NCBI GenBank assembly: GCA_029891385.1
Contig: CM057225.1
Coordinates: 15,420,620 to 15,484,619, forward strand
DNA: 64,000 nucleotides
Reading direction: 5' to 3'
Source: Erythroxylum novogranatense
Taxonomy: Eukaryota; Streptophyta; Magnoliopsida; Malpighiales; Erythroxylaceae
Positions 11,663-24,481 of the stretch are shown here, in pieces (position 1 is the first letter of the stretch; each line of letters opens with the position of its first letter). A program made the position numbers and the translations under genes. Under the pieces are notes generated by a model that had not been told where the DNA came from, did not search any database, and was given only the letters and a program-made list of their open reading frames with translations.

Positions 11663-12025
11663 TTGTTTTGAATTTTGGACTGGTCATCGAATCGAAAGTT
11701 TTATTGATTACCGGTTTAACCAATTCAACCATCGGTTAAATCGGTGTAATGTTATAATTATACAATAATTATATTTAATTATATATAATATTTAAAATAT
11801 TAAAAAAAACAAAAGATACCCAAAAAATAAAACAAAAAATAAAAAAAATAAAAATTTTATTGAACCAGTGATCGGACCGGTCTGACCGGTCAATTGACCG
11901 ATTTTGACCGATTCTCACTAGTTCAATTAAGAACTGATTTTTAAGGATGAATCGGACCGGATAACCGACCGGTCATCGGTCAAATCGGTCAAAACTGCCA
12001 GTCTGGTCCGATTTTCAAAACAAAG
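11663..12025. mobile_element. 363-bp MITE, probably Mutator-like
   Basis: A perfect 10-bp direct duplication ATGCAACCTA flanks the segment (11653-11662 and 12026-12035). The ends are inverted: left TTGTTTTGAATTTTGGAC, right (minus strand) TTTGTTTTGAAAATCGGAC. Subterminal parts are packed with ACCGGTC, GACCGGT, ATCGGTC and GACCGAT words in both orientations, giving strong self-complementarity. There is no open frame. A 9-10 bp duplication is typical of Mutator-like elements, so this is probably a non-autonomous MULE/MITE. Confidence 0.82.
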
Positions 12026-12035
12026 ATGCAACCTA

Positions 12036-13600
12036 ACATAATCAGTAGCAAGTTCACTATTCTCTGCACATCGAATAAAATTTTATAAAGTAATTTATTT
12101 TATTTCAATTTTTATAATTATTGTAAATTTTTAATTTTAAAATAATAATAATTTTTATTACTAATAATAATTATAATAAAATTAAATTAAAATAAATTAC
12201 TTTCATTTAAATTTATTTTAATATTTTATATAATATTTATTAATAAAGCATTAATAAAAATAATTTTAAATAAATAATTTTAAAATTATTATTTATAAAC
12301 TAATATTTATTATATTTTAATTATTAAATCAAATTTATTTATTTTTATTTTAAAATATATTTTAAATTTAATTATATTTATTAATAATTATTAAATTAAT
12401 TTTATAAATTAAATTAACATTATTATTATTTATCATTTATTATTATAATAATATTTAAAAATATACATTACAACTATATAATATAACAATGAACTATTTT
12501 ATAATTTTAAAAAATTAAAATTTATTTTATAAATTTAAAACTTACTTAAAATATTATATTCGTAACTTTTTCCTAACTTTTCATGGTCGTATGTTGTGTT
12601 GGAGAATGCTCGCGCGATCTAAAAAAATTGCAAGAATATACTATGTGAAGGATTAGGACTCAAAATGCTAACCATATTGCTACAGCAACATTCGTTAAGG
12701 ATTTCTTTCAGGGCACAAGTGAAAGCCAAGAGCAAGCGTTTCAGAAAGGAAAAGACAACAGAAGAATATTAAATATTTTTTTGGAACAAAATTACACCTA
12801 TGGGATGCATATATAAGAAGGAAAACTGAAAATAGAAAAAAGAAAAGAAAATACACAATTGATAAAATCAGGAATTTACAAAGATTGGAAAGACTAACAA
12901 CGATAATGGGTTCATGATGACTTTAATTTTCAGGCCCAAGTTCTGTTTTAAACGTTAAGCCTATGTTAAAGCTCCAATGGGTTTAAACCTAAGGGACTAT
13001 GTTAGGAGGAAGTGAGTTTAAATCTTGACGGGATCAAAGAAATGGACTGGGTTAAAATAATCAAAGTGGACTTAAGTTTTATAATAAATCTTGTTGTATT
13101 AGTTTGAGTCAAATCCTTTCTTAACTTATTAAATTAGGTTAATTAAAAAAAATTCAACTTTAATCAATTTTACAATTAGGCTCTCTTTCTTTATGTCAAT
13201 AATGAACTGATTTAGAAATTTCAACTTCAACAATTTATACAACAAGTTTGATTTAGAGATTTTAATCCTAAAATAACGTAATTTAGTTAAAATTAATTAA
13301 GTCGACATATATAAGTATTTAAGATTTCTTTCTTATATGATAAGTCAAATCATTAATGTTAACGGAAATACTAATGTTAGGTTATAATTGAAAATTAAAA
13401 TTTAAGTATTTAATAATTACTTTTTAAGTTCAAGTTGTAATTAAAAAATTAAATAAAGTTTGAATTTTTTTAAATTTTAAGATATTTGTAATTACCAAAG
13501 TAACAATGTTTACGATGTATAAAGAATAGCAAACCTATACAGGTAATTCAAAAGAAAAAGTAGCGTTCAAGATACTATCACAGATGCCACTGTCACATGG
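12036..13600. other. Very AT-rich intergenic DNA
   Basis: About 12060-12560 is nearly pure A/T (AATTTATT, TTATTTTAAA and similar words) with no repeat unit that I can define. It could act as a matrix-attachment or breakage-prone tract. The rest, to 13600, shows no gene. Confidence 0.6.
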
Positions 13601-13639
13601 AAATTAAGTGGAGACCAAACACATAGTAACCAATATCAA

Positions 13640-13925
13640 GTCACGACTAGATCTGCCAACGTCTTCTCATAGTTAAGTATAAACGGTCTTGCATCCTATT
13701 CTCAATTATGACTTCCTTGATCAAGTTAATAATGCAATTCACTAATTCATATTTGTTCCTCTCTATTTGCTTGTAAAGTCGCCGATTTCTCTCCGCAAGA
13801 TATAGTAGAGAACTGTCTGAAAAGAGGATCGGAGAATGAGAGTATCCTGCCTCCCTAGTCAGACTGCACTAGTAACCTCAGCTAGAATAGCATTCCATTC
13901 ATAATTAAAGCTCAGGCTACTTTAA
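13640..13925 (-). pseudogene. LINE (non-LTR retrotransposon) 3' end fragment
   Basis: On the minus strand, at about 13690-13820, the translation has the pattern typical of the C-terminus of plant L1-type ORF2, after the zinc-binding domain (AERNRRLYKQIERN, then INLIKE and IENRMQ). Upstream on the same strand a WNAILAEVTSAV-like piece is in another frame, with a stop. No poly-A tail or target duplication was identified, so the boundaries are approximate. The call rests on one motif. Confidence 0.45.
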
Positions 13926-14049
13926 GAGAAAGTTGAAACTACAAGGTGGAAGCAAGGCTTAAGCCTTGTACAGAGAACATTTCGGACCGCTCTGTTTTAA
14001 GTTTTTTATTTTTATTGACAGCGGACAGGCCTTAAGAGAGGTTAACAAC

Positions 14050-14763
14050 TCACCCGCCAGGGTCACCAATTTGGAAAAGACACAAGCATAAGCTTGTCAC
14101 GTGGATGTGTAGATTGAAACAGTCCATATGAAGGAATTGCTCTATCCCACACTTCAAGCCTCTTTTTTGGGCCTCATTCCATATAATTTGTGTCAACTCT
14201 GTCGGTCTTTTGAGCCCTACCCACGTTTCCAACTAAGAAATTGTAAGCCATTAACCAACCAAACCATCATGTCAGGTACATAATGTGGGGTTGTAACATC
14301 ATGGGCCGTCTGAAATATTTATTTATTCTCTTTTAGTTTTCATTTGAAACAAAAAAAGTTGAACAAGAATAGTGAAAGATTCATCTTGCTGTTGGATATC
14401 TATGGAGAAAATTATGTGGAGGAATATAGACAATAACGATATCCACCTCAATAAAGTCACACAAGTTCTTTGAAATTTACGAATTCCTGAATCGTCACTT
14501 AACTTGCCATGTTCTTGATGATCATCATTACCCAGGTATTTGTTGGCCATCATTATCTCTATCAGCTTCTGTTTCCTAGTAATAACTGTATAAAACGATC
14601 TAAATTACCTTCATCAATCTTATTCTTTGTTTTAGTATTTTTAACATTTCAATTTCATTTAATCAAACAAATCTTTTGATAAATGCAGAATTTAGAGTGA
14701 ATTTTTATTGTTGTTCACTTGGGAGTGTTTTGGAAACTTTTTGTAGACAAGCTTATAGAGCAA
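14050..14763. other. Intergenic DNA, no gene recognised
   Basis: Two minus-strand open frames (14050-14232 and 14323-14553) have no recognisable domain, and I see no splice-linked partner for either. Confidence 0.5.
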
Positions 14764-14999
14764 TTTTTTTTTATTCGAGAAACTCCGTAGGTAGATCAAG
14801 CCACATATCTCTACGAGGCTCGATTGACACCACCACCATGGTGAAGTCAATGCGTACTCATCATCGGCGCCCAACCATTGATTCTCCATCTACAAGTAGA
14901 AACTAAATTCTGTGACTACGCTTCTTACAAGAGGCTAGAATAGAATCGAACCTGGGATCTAACTAAAATTAAGTCCCGTTCTCAACCATCCAGCACACC
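14764..14999 (-). mobile_element. tRNA-type SINE
   Basis: Read on the minus strand from about 14999, the head resembles a tRNA internal promoter. A box-A-like stretch TGGATGGTTGAGAACGG (near 14976-14993) is followed about 30 bp on by a box B, GGTTCGATTCT (14942-14952). The body continues through GTGGTGGTGTCAATCGAG and CTACCTACGGAG and ends CTCGAATAAAAAAAAA, whose A-run is the T-run at 14764-14772 on the plus strand. This is the layout of pol III-transcribed plant SINEs. No clear target duplication was found. Confidence 0.65.
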
Positions 15000-15003
15000 T
15001 CTT

Positions 15004-17295
15004 AAGCATGTGTCAACAACTTCCGTGAATTGTCTTGTTTTTATACTCTATTTTGTTGCTGCTCACGTTATTGTCCGTAACTCCCATAATGAAGCTAATT
15101 GGACAGCCTACAAAGGTAACAAAGCAGACAGATCTAGTGGCCGTGTCGCTGATATCTTTTCACTTTAGGTTGCTTCCTCCTTTTTTTAGTTTTCCTTTTT
15201 TCCTTTTGGTACTTTCTCTCGTTATTCTATTTTTTATTTCAAGGTTGCTGTTCATCAGGTTTAATATTATGTCACTTGCTCTCTCCTTTTTTCCAATAGC
15301 CCTCGTTTTTGTTCCTTCCTTTATCTTAGTTTTTATTTTATTTTTGTTTTTAATTAATACCAAGTTAAATTGGCGCCCAAAACATAAGGACTTGATGACA
15401 AAGTCATTAATACCAGTTAAATAAGAGAAATCTCCAAAAGTTGAAGGTCACTCTCCATAACAAGAGATGAATACATTTAACAATACAAAACAAATTTATA
15501 CAAGCACAAAAATAATAGTAAAACACTCATTAAAAGATGGACAACCAAATTCACGTGAGCTAAGACATTGACATTGTTACAAAAATGCACCAAGAGAAAC
15601 CATTATATAGTCCAAATAATCCAAAGATTTAGGACGAAAAGCTCAAGAAATAAAAGAAAATTTATAAAAAAAGAGTAAGAAGTAGCATAATATGGACATA
15701 AAAAAAACAAATATGTTAAAGGAATATATCTAAGAAAATAGAAAAGAAGAAACAATGAAAAGGGGAAAGGGAATGCTTAAGCCTACCACTTGGTAAGCTC
15801 GAGCTAATTTAAAGGAGATAAAACATTTTGTGGTTTTTAAACTCTTTTATAATGACAAATATAAGGGAAATTTGCCCTAAACCCTAAATGAGGTGAATTA
15901 GTCGGTGGAGAAAGGTTCTCTAATTTATTCTTTAAGATTCACCCTAGGGATTAAGAATCAAATTATCACCATATTTATTTCTTTTTTTACTTGTTTTTGC
16001 ATAAAGAGTCAACAATACAAACATGGTTTGCTATTATAAACATGTTACTTTCGTCATGAGTCAACTCATTAAATGGTTTACCTGAAGTACATGGTTTATA
16101 GACTATTGTGTATATCAAATGATTTATGTATGCACATTTAACAGGTAACAATTATGGGTCCAGTGTTATAAAAATAAGTATTTTAATAGCTTATTAAATT
16201 GCCTGATTTATATATCTAAATATAATTTTCATTAGAAATGGGATCGACCGATTTTATTTTCATGTTTATATTTTTAATTTATATAATAATTTTTGTCATA
16301 AACTTATAGTTGAAGTGCTGTATTTTAGGGCTTGATTGATTTATTGAGTTTTGTAATTTTTAAGATAGTGTAAAATGTTATTAAATTGAAACCACTGGGA
16401 TAGTGCAATAAAAGAATATGTTATTGAAATTGAACATTAATTAGTGTTTTAACCAAAATTTTGATAGAAATATTAAGTTGAGATTATTGAAGAAGTTAAA
16501 AATGTTTACAGATCCTAAGAAGATACCATGATGAGCTATGACAAATTCAAATAGGAGAATTTAGTAAAATTGAATTTTATGTAAATTGTGTACGTTTTGA
16601 ATAATTTTTAGATATATGAAAATTGATAGGCATGTGACTTGTAGTTTCGAATGTTAGAGAACACCTATCTCTAACTCGAAATTATATTGTAGATGTATTT
16701 TTTAGGTGAGAATTTCATATATATGTTTTGTGTGTTAAATAAATGAAATTTGTTGTTTATATGATTTAAATCTTTAAAAATGCGCATGCGATGGTTGTGC
16801 ATGGTTATGAGGCCAGATGATGAGTTATGGTTAGTCAGAACATACTAATCGACGCTAAAATGGCCGTTTATCATTCGGTTCTTGGAAGTTGGAACACTAT
16901 TTGGAGCCAAATGCTGCTTGTACAAGTTCACTGACATGGTGAATTAACAGGTACTGGTATAGGCATGCATGTACTATTCTGCTGTCTAGGATGCATTATT
17001 TGGAGTTAAATCTGAACGTATATGGATCCATTGACCAGAACATATTAGTTGACACCAACCTTAACCATATATACGGAGTTATGTGGTTTAGTCGACACCA
17101 TTTTATTTTGCATTTATATGATTTTTCTAAAATTATATATTTTCAAGTTTTCTTTCTTTAGTGGATGAAGAGATTAGTAGTGTCAATTAAGTAAAATGCT
17201 GTATTTTGTTATATAATTTTATCCTATTTAGTTTTTAGTTATTTTTATTTGACAATAGACAGGGATATTATTTTTATTATTTTGTATATTTTGTA
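15004..17295. other. Intergenic DNA, no gene recognised
   Basis: A plus-strand open frame at 15035-15424 encodes a hydrophobic, Leu/Phe-rich peptide over a T-rich stretch. I do not recognise it and regard it as a composition effect. Nothing else in the region resembles a gene. Confidence 0.5.
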
Positions 17296-17300
17296 TATAC

Positions 17301-17411
17301 TGTCGGAATTCCATATTAAAGAAGTAAAGAATTTTAAAATGATTTATAAATGTATAATATACCGCTCCTTATAAGGTACCTTTTGTGATGAAGTTAGACT
17401 CAAATTTATCA
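17301..17411 (+). repeat. TRIM LTR, copy 1
   Basis: It starts TGTCGGAATTCC and shares AAATGATTTATAAATGTAT and CCTTATAAGGTACCTTTTG-like phrases with copies 2 and 3. The primer-binding site follows directly. Confidence 0.9.
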
Positions 17412-17513
17412 TGATACTAGAGCCTAAACTTGTCTTAGTAGTTGGAGGTAGTACTTGACTTGTTATACTCAATTTGTTCAATATGTCTATCAGATGTTCA
17501 ATTGAAGGACACG

Positions 17514-17625
17514 TGTCAACAATCTTGCATTGAGCAAGTAAAGAATGTTAAAATGATTTATAAATGTATGATAAATCTCTCCTTATATGATGCCTTTTGA
17601 GGTAGAATAAGGCTCAAATTTATTA
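17514..17625 (+). repeat. TRIM LTR, copy 2 (middle)
   Basis: It starts TGTCAACAATC and has the same body as copy 1. Its end is TTATTA rather than TTATCA, and the primer site that follows is mutated (TGATATCAAGGC). Confidence 0.9.
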
Positions 17626-17726
17626 TGATATCAAGGCATAAACTTATCTTAATGGTTGAAAATGGTATCCGACCTATTGTAGCCCTTTGTTTAATATCCT
17701 ATCCGATATTCAAGCTGAGTGAGGTG

Positions 17727-17838
17727 TGTCAAGAATCTTACATTAAACAAATAAAGAATGTTTAAATGATTTATAAATCAATGACAAATCTTCCCTTATA
17801 AGGAACCTTTTCGGTGAAGTTAAAGGTCAAATTTATCA
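17727..17838 (+). repeat. TRIM LTR, copy 3
   Basis: It starts TGTCAAGAATC and ends TTATCA. Instead of a primer site it is followed by the target duplication TATAC, so this is the 3' LTR. Confidence 0.9.
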
Positions 17839-17953
17839 TATACTAACTTTGAGGGAGAGGAGGTTGAGAACATAAAATGAGATTAAGTTTTTATTTTTTT
17901 ATATTAGTTGGATCCTACTATCTTATAAATAGATAATTTCTTATTTGAATAAA

Positions 17954-17955
<2 letters not shown>

Positions 17956-18005
<50 letters not shown>
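17956..18005. repeat. TTA/ATT trinucleotide microsatellite
   Basis: About sixteen uninterrupted ATT units. Confidence 0.97.
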
Positions 18006-20743
18006 TGATATTGACTTTAATAATTGTTTTATATGCTCCTTCAAAAGTAGATATATTAAGAGTTTTATTTATTTAAATCATTTGTAAAATGCATTAACAT
18101 GTATTTAACTTTGGCCTGAATGTGAGTTTGAGAAATTAAAACTTTAAATTTTAGGATTGACATCAACAGCAAAAAAGAAAACAGTGATTATTTAAAACTC
18201 TTTGGACTTGACATGCTCTAATTTTAATGACACAAGGTGGATAATTGATTGAAGTATACAGTGTGGAAATTAGTTCAGATCCATGTTATGGTCCAGGACT
18301 TATTGTACGTGTATAGGTCTAGCGGTGAGGTTCACTGGAGGAGGAAAGTAAAGTGGAGGGCTGACATGGGTGTCTCCCCTTTCACTGCAATTAAAGGGGC
18401 ATGGCATGATGATCTCGTTTGAAAGCTCCAAGTCCCACCCCGAATGATAGTTGAGTGAAGACAATCCTGAGTGGGGTAAGCTGAAGCTTAGCTTTATGAA
18501 AAGTCGGTGGCATGCTGATTCGCTCATCTCATGAAAATCTGACTAGACTCTTGTTTGTCGCACTTGGAATTTATTCCATACCCTTCCTCAAAATCATATA
18601 GCATGCCGTTGTCGTATTATTATACTTTTTGCCTGATTAGCAGCACATTACGATTCTTTCAAAATTAAAATAAACCCCCCTTTTTCTGGTCCCTTTGCTC
18701 ATGCTTATTTCAATAATTTAGATTATCTCACGAGTTTAGGTCACTCGAATCAATCGGTCTGGTTCCGTAAACATATGGCAAGGTTGCATATACCTTGTTC
18801 TCAATAAAGAACCAACCAGAGTTGGTCAAGCCGCCAGTCGCATGACTAATCCTGCACTTAACAATAGTAAAATAGCTAGTCAAGCGCACAAGTAGACAAG
18901 CCCAGCAAAACAGGAATTGAAGTGCTAAGGCTGACTAGTGGAGAAGTTTTAGTTTTATTCTTCTTAAATTATCTACCCTTATAGCCTCTTCAGAAACTAG
19001 CCAAACTTAGAGAAAAGAAGCCATTACTAAACATGCTATCAACTCCATGTTGGTATCACTTTCCAATACCAACAGCTGATGGTGGCACCTATTGCCTTCC
19101 TTCTTGGAATGCATGCCATCTCTGAGGATGCCCCAAATTGTATAGGCATGCACAATAAGAACAGAAGAATCCTAATATTCTTTTATCATTGATGAGGTAG
19201 ATGCCAATGATAATGCTTAAAGTGCACTTAGTGGCAAACGTAGATTACAATCAAGAACCAAATTGCAGTAGAAATTAGGGACAAAAGTGGTGGCTTCAAC
19301 GATATGGACGGTTGGTATGACTAAGAGATTGAAAAAACAAAAGGGAATATGCAAAAAGCCAAACAAAGAGCACAATTCCGCACTCCCACTGGCTGTGGCA
19401 AGCCATAAAGGCCGGAAACACATCTGAAACCTTATCTCCAACGCCTCTTCGCACTCCATCATTTGGCAACTTCTGCAGAGCCATGATAATGTATCATCGT
19501 CATCATCATATCATGTATCTTTTCGAATCGCATGACCCATCATGCCAAATCATTTAAGGGTCCCACTTTGTCTATTCTTTGCCAACATTACACGTGTCAC
19601 TCTGACGATTGGCACTTTGGCACTTCTTGTCCAGCTAGGAATCTTGTTAATGTCTCGTCATGCGTCGAATAGTTACTTGGATCAACTAGAAAGACCAGGA
19701 GCAGTAGTGCTAGTACTAAGCATCCTTTGATTATAAGATTTCCTTTTTGCTTTACTTTGTCCTTTAATTTGGGTTAATGTGATATTAGGCTAATAGCAAA
19801 CCTAATTATTCCAATCATCCTTTTAGACCAAGTGAATGATTATTATATATCTTTCTGCTATGTAATCATAAACATATACGTACAAGCCAAGATCAATGTC
19901 TATCTATTAGTGCCAGACTTGTAACTGAAGCTTGGGAAGCTAAACAACTTTTCATGACCTAATCAATCATAAATTACTTTAGGCTTTGTCCATGTCTTTG
20001 CAGCAAATCAAGGGAAGCAAAAGGGTTAAAGTAAAAACCATAGAGATGAATCGCTTCACTAATTATCCGTGGTTAGAAGTTTCATATATTGATAATCACG
20101 ATGACCCACCTGCAGGGTGGCAAAATTGCACTTCAGATTCGTCGGTGGATTATATGTACAATTTCAGGTGTCATCTCCCATCGTCTGACATGTTAGCTTC
20201 CAGAAATCCAAGCCTGTGTACAATCACAGGTGAGATGTGTACCCGTTAACTAAGGCAAGACTATATATCGAATATAAATTCAAAACTCGAATCAACTTGA
20301 GGACATTAAGCCAAGAACTTTTGGTTCCTGTTAGTGAAATTGCGTTTCATGTGCACCATTATATGTTCTTTGAAGTTGGTATGCCGTCTCTTAGAACAAC
20401 AGCCAAATATGATTATATTTCGTTCTTTAGTAGTCACCAAATTTTTTTTATGCCCTGATCACAAAATTAACATGAGATAAGCTGATATTTATTATCCAAA
20501 TATCAACCCTGAAATGAAATAATAGAAATATTTAATTCCATGACTTCAACCAATAAAATAAAATTAAATATTTTATGTTGTAATAGTGAACTTTAAAAAT
20601 CATTAACTTTAGATATCTAGCTAATACACCTCTTTAATTAGTAGAGGATCGATCGTACCATTCCAACCAGTCAGTGATCAATTGGAAGTTAAACTACTCA
20701 TTCCAACTATTAAAGTTTGATTTCCACATAGAAAATTATACAT
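18006..20743. other. Intergenic DNA, no gene recognised
   Basis: Several short open frames occur (minus 18300-18527, minus 19217-19462, plus 19986-20249). None shows a known domain. The 88-codon plus-strand frame at 19986 has mixed composition and could be an exon of something I do not recognise, but nothing supports this. Confidence 0.5.
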
Positions 20744-20748
20744 AATCT

Positions 20749-22273
20749 TATTGGAATATAATCGTCATCAAATCACGGACTCAACGGAAAATAATTTTTT
20801 TTACTGATTTCAATCAAATCTTAATAATTGCATAATTTGAATAAAAACACAAATTGTAAAATACGAATCATACATTATCCACGTTTTCTGTTAAAATCTT
20901 TTGACAAGTTCTTCACCGTGTCAATCACAAGTTGTTCAATCATTCAACCTCTAATGATATCTAGCAAAGCAATTTCTCAACTTTTGAGATAAAGAATAAG
21001 AAATGCTAGCTTCTTTGTTTGTTCTTTCTAATAACAGAAAAATCATTACTAATTTTTAATTTTATTAAAATAAAATTCTTTAATTATAATTAAAATCAAA
21101 TTATAATTATAATTGTAATTAATTTTAAAAATCAAATATTTCATATTTGATCCTTAAAGTTTCTCAAATTTTATAATTAAGTTCAACTTAATTAAATTGA
21201 TTTTCTTTTAGAAATTATTCTTTGATGTGTAGCTCATTAGATTCCTAATGTATTGGCGATGATTATAAATCATAATTCTAATTCATAATAAAATTAGATA
21301 AATTAAAATTTCTTTTAATTTATCTTTAATTCTCCTATTAAACAACTTATAATCATAGATCAATATTGACATTTAGTAATATATTATGATCACCAAATAT
21401 TAGGAATGTCAAAGTAGTTTGACTTAACATGTCTATGCATGGTTATAATGTATATTTTAATTCTTTCGTCATCCAATATTCTAATAAGATAGAGTATGGA
21501 TATAGTGTCTACTTTTTTATTCAATCATATTCGTTCATGCTAATTAGTAATTAATTTATAATTAAAATTTGAAAATGCCTTTTTCAAATGTCAATTCACT
21601 CTGGCCAGAGAATTCAATAAATTACAACTAATCAATAACAATAGAATATTTTCTCTAATTACTTTAGAGTGACAAATCCTATATTGACTTACTCAACTGT
21701 CTCCATATAATTTATATTGCATCCAAGTACTATCGACTGAATTATCCTAGGACAGTTCATAAGTAGCATCAAAACACAGTAATTCTCATACAAGATGCTT
21801 TGATAATCTCAAGTCTAAGGATCAATTATATAATTATCATTATGAGAAAATCCACAAACACATAAGCAATATTCCATTTAGGATTCTTATAGTTGGGTCA
21901 GTTCGGTAACTTATTATCTAATAATCACCCACACATTAGTTTAAGTGTCTCTATAGTTTAATTTATGAGATCAATTACTTTCTTCATAAGAAAGAAACTG
22001 TGTCAGTTTGACCGTTTCAACAATATCTTATTTTAATGAAACTACAACTAGAAATATTTAGAAATAATGCGTAAATATAAATTGAATCTCACAATTATGA
22101 TCTCATCATAATTTCAATTATACAATAATTATTCTGAGATTTTACCTATAGTATTAAAACATCAAATATAATTAACGTAATACAAAAGAAAAAAATGCCT
22201 TTTTCATTGATAAATAATTACATCATACATCAAATTGCTTCCAAATAATTGGCTTTAAGGAAATAAATTAACA
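20749..22273 (-). repeat. 3' LTR of Copia element 3
   Basis: Read on the minus strand it begins TGTTAATTTATTTCC, right after a purine tract (AAGTGAGAGAT), and ends ATTCCAATA. It aligns along its length with 40306-41812; for example, AATTTGAATAAAAACACAAA and TGAATTGACATT-like phrases occur in both. The terminal TA in place of CA is present in both copies. Confidence 0.88.
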
Positions 22274-22293
22274 ATCTCTCACTTGAACTAAAG

Positions 22294-22395
22294 TCAATCA
22301 CCTATGTATCTAATACAATATCCATCCATATGTCTATCATGTCTCTTTTGAGACAGTGGCTTAGTGAGAAGATCGACAAGATTCTCTTTAGTGGG
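22294..22395 (-). pseudogene. C-terminal end of the polyprotein of Copia element 3
   Basis: On the minus strand this reads ENLVDLLTKPL then SQKRHDRHM and ends with TGA at 22294-22296, just before the polypurine tract and 3' LTR. The ENL.D.LTK.L pattern is the usual end of the plant Copia RNase H region. Element 2 inserted just upstream, at 22395/22396. The matching remainder resumes at 30616, with about 110 codons lost. Confidence 0.85.
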
Positions 22396-24479
22396 TGTTG
22401 GATCGAAAAAAAAACATGTTTTGTTTGAAAAACGGTAGATTTCAAAACTTTTAAGAAATCATTACTTGCAGCGGAAGCAACAAATCCAAATCAACATGCC
22501 AATCCATACATAATATGGTATAAGTATAATAAAATATAAACAAGATCAGGAGTATTACCGACTCCTTCGCTACAGCTTTAAATCCTCACTGCGCTATCTT
22601 CTCCTTCTTCGTGTATCCAAATCCTTTGCCTTTGACTCTTTTCCTTTAGCAATCTACTTTCTCCTTGTTGCAGTATCCTCAACCAATTAGATTTACCACC
22701 TGTTCTTCAAGGACAATTAGGTTAACAAAATCCTTTGGTGGGAAAGGAGAAGAAATGTTTGGAGGAGAATTTCTTAGAAGATGAAGCAAAATTGAAACTC
22801 TTTCAATTGGTATTTTTGATTATCTCTTTCATGAAAGGAGAGAAGGTGTAAAGAACATGCAAGAACTCTTTCTTGCCTACCAATTTCGTATATGCATGGA
22901 TGGAAGGAGAGAGAGGCATCAAATGCATCACTTCTTTCATTAATCACTCATAAAATAGCCAATAAATGAGATTATCTTCATTTATCTTTATGATGGCTAT
23001 TTGAAAAGACCATAACCTAAAATTCAATACCCAATTTCGGTTTTGCTAAGAAGAAAGAAGAAAGATGGTCCATCTAATGTACATCTTTCATCTTTAATCT
23101 AATGAATGCAAATAGGTTACAAGTCAACATTAAAAGACAACCATTAAACCATTTAATGGTAAGTTCATAACTCCATTTAATGATGATTAACCATAATAAA
23201 GACCATCTTTATTTAGCATTTTAATGTCAAATGTGTAGTTACACATTTAACCTAGGAATAACCGAAATTGCTATCTTCTTCTTTAAAAAAATTGTTTTAA
23301 TATAATTAATCTAATTGATCACATTAAATCAAAAACCAAGCCCATTACTAAATGTACATTTGGGCTTCTTTAATTAGACCAAGCGCAAGATTCAATTATG
23401 GGCTTCTAATTAACCTCCATTTATATTTCTTACTTAGCTTGATAACCTTCCTTAAAGCCAAGTGAAGAATCTTATTGGACTTTGACAATTCAAGCTCCAA
23501 TAAGCCCAGAATTAATTCAATCTCATTGGAATTAATTCTAGCTTATTAACTAAATGTCATTCCACTAAAGACAATTAGTTGAACTCTTGAATTATTAAAT
23601 ATTATGAGAATATGTCCAATTGCAAACTCTATTTAGAACCTTATTATAGCCATCCGCACAACAAAGGGTAAAATTACCGTTTTGCCCTTATGCTGGTTTT
23701 TCCTTCTAGATCTCTCATTTTACTTTATATGGTGATTAACAAATAAGATCTCATCTCAGTGTTAAGACTTGATGGGTAGCTAGTCCATCAAACTATTGGC
23801 GCCAGTTTAATCACCAAATCTCCTTAAAACATCTAGAAGAGATGATAACACTATAAACTCTTTATTTGAGTGAATGTTCCCTGATACATGTTTCAATTAA
23901 TAATTCTAACATGCAGACACTGAATTAATACTCTGTAAAAATTCATTTCGATCTTATCAAGAATTATAATGAAACATATATGAGTTCACCACTCATCAAG
24001 ATTATGGTTCATAATAAGCGAATGCTTAAGTTGTATGTTTTAAGATTAAAGTAACGACCTACTTTATTCTTGAAAACATACTTGATTCAATTCATTTAAT
24101 AGTGCCATTATCGATAGTCAACTACTATCATGATATGAAACTCATCATTCCTCAAGTAAACTTCTTTACTTATATGGAGATAAATCGCAACACTACTGAT
24201 CTAAACTATAATCAAACGACCAACTTGATTATTCAACTGTGAATCAATTAATTGATTCTAATAATATACATGTTTCCCATACATCTCTATGTATATATAT
24301 ATTACTTACAAAAGAATCTTGGTACCTTATGACCGGATATATAATGCTCATACAGATAAAACCAAACTCTTTTGTTTTATTAATAATAAATATTTTCATT
24401 GCAAAAGCAGAATCGAAGAAGATAAAGTTACATGTAAATACACTTGCTTTCGAGGCACTATATTTACATAACTCCAATA
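22396..24479 (-). repeat. 3' LTR of Copia element 2
   Basis: On the minus strand it begins TATTGGAGTTATG, immediately after the polypurine tract AAGTGGGAGAT, and ends CGATCCAACA. The first 680 bp of the plus strand match 29923-30615 closely (for example AACGGTAGATTTCAAAAC in both). The long open frames near 24239-24508 are LTR sequence, not genes. Confidence 0.9.
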
Positions 24480-24481
24480 AT

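Larger units (their letters stand above)
17301..17838 (+). mobile_element. TRIM retrotransposon with three LTRs in tandem
   Basis: The structure is LTR (17301-17411), internal (17412-17513), LTR (17514-17625), internal (17626-17726), LTR (17727-17838). Each LTR is 111-112 bp, starts TGTC and ends near TTATCA (TTATTA in the second). Each internal part begins with a primer-binding site (TGATACTAGAGCC, TGATATCAAGGC), fits initiator-Met tRNA, and ends in a purine-rich tract (GAAGGACACG, GAGTGAGGTG). A perfect 5-bp duplication TATAC (17296-17300 and 17839-17843) flanks the whole array. The element therefore inserted once and gained its extra unit afterwards, or inserted as a tandem. There is no coding capacity, as usual for TRIMs. 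Confidence 0.92.

Noticed and set aside
15035..15424. 129-codon hydrophobic open frame
   Set aside because: T-rich sequence gives Leu/Phe runs in any frame; no start context, splice partner or recognised family.
19986..20249. 88-codon plus-strand open frame of mixed composition
   Set aside because: Possible exon, but I recognise no domain and see no convincing splice sites.
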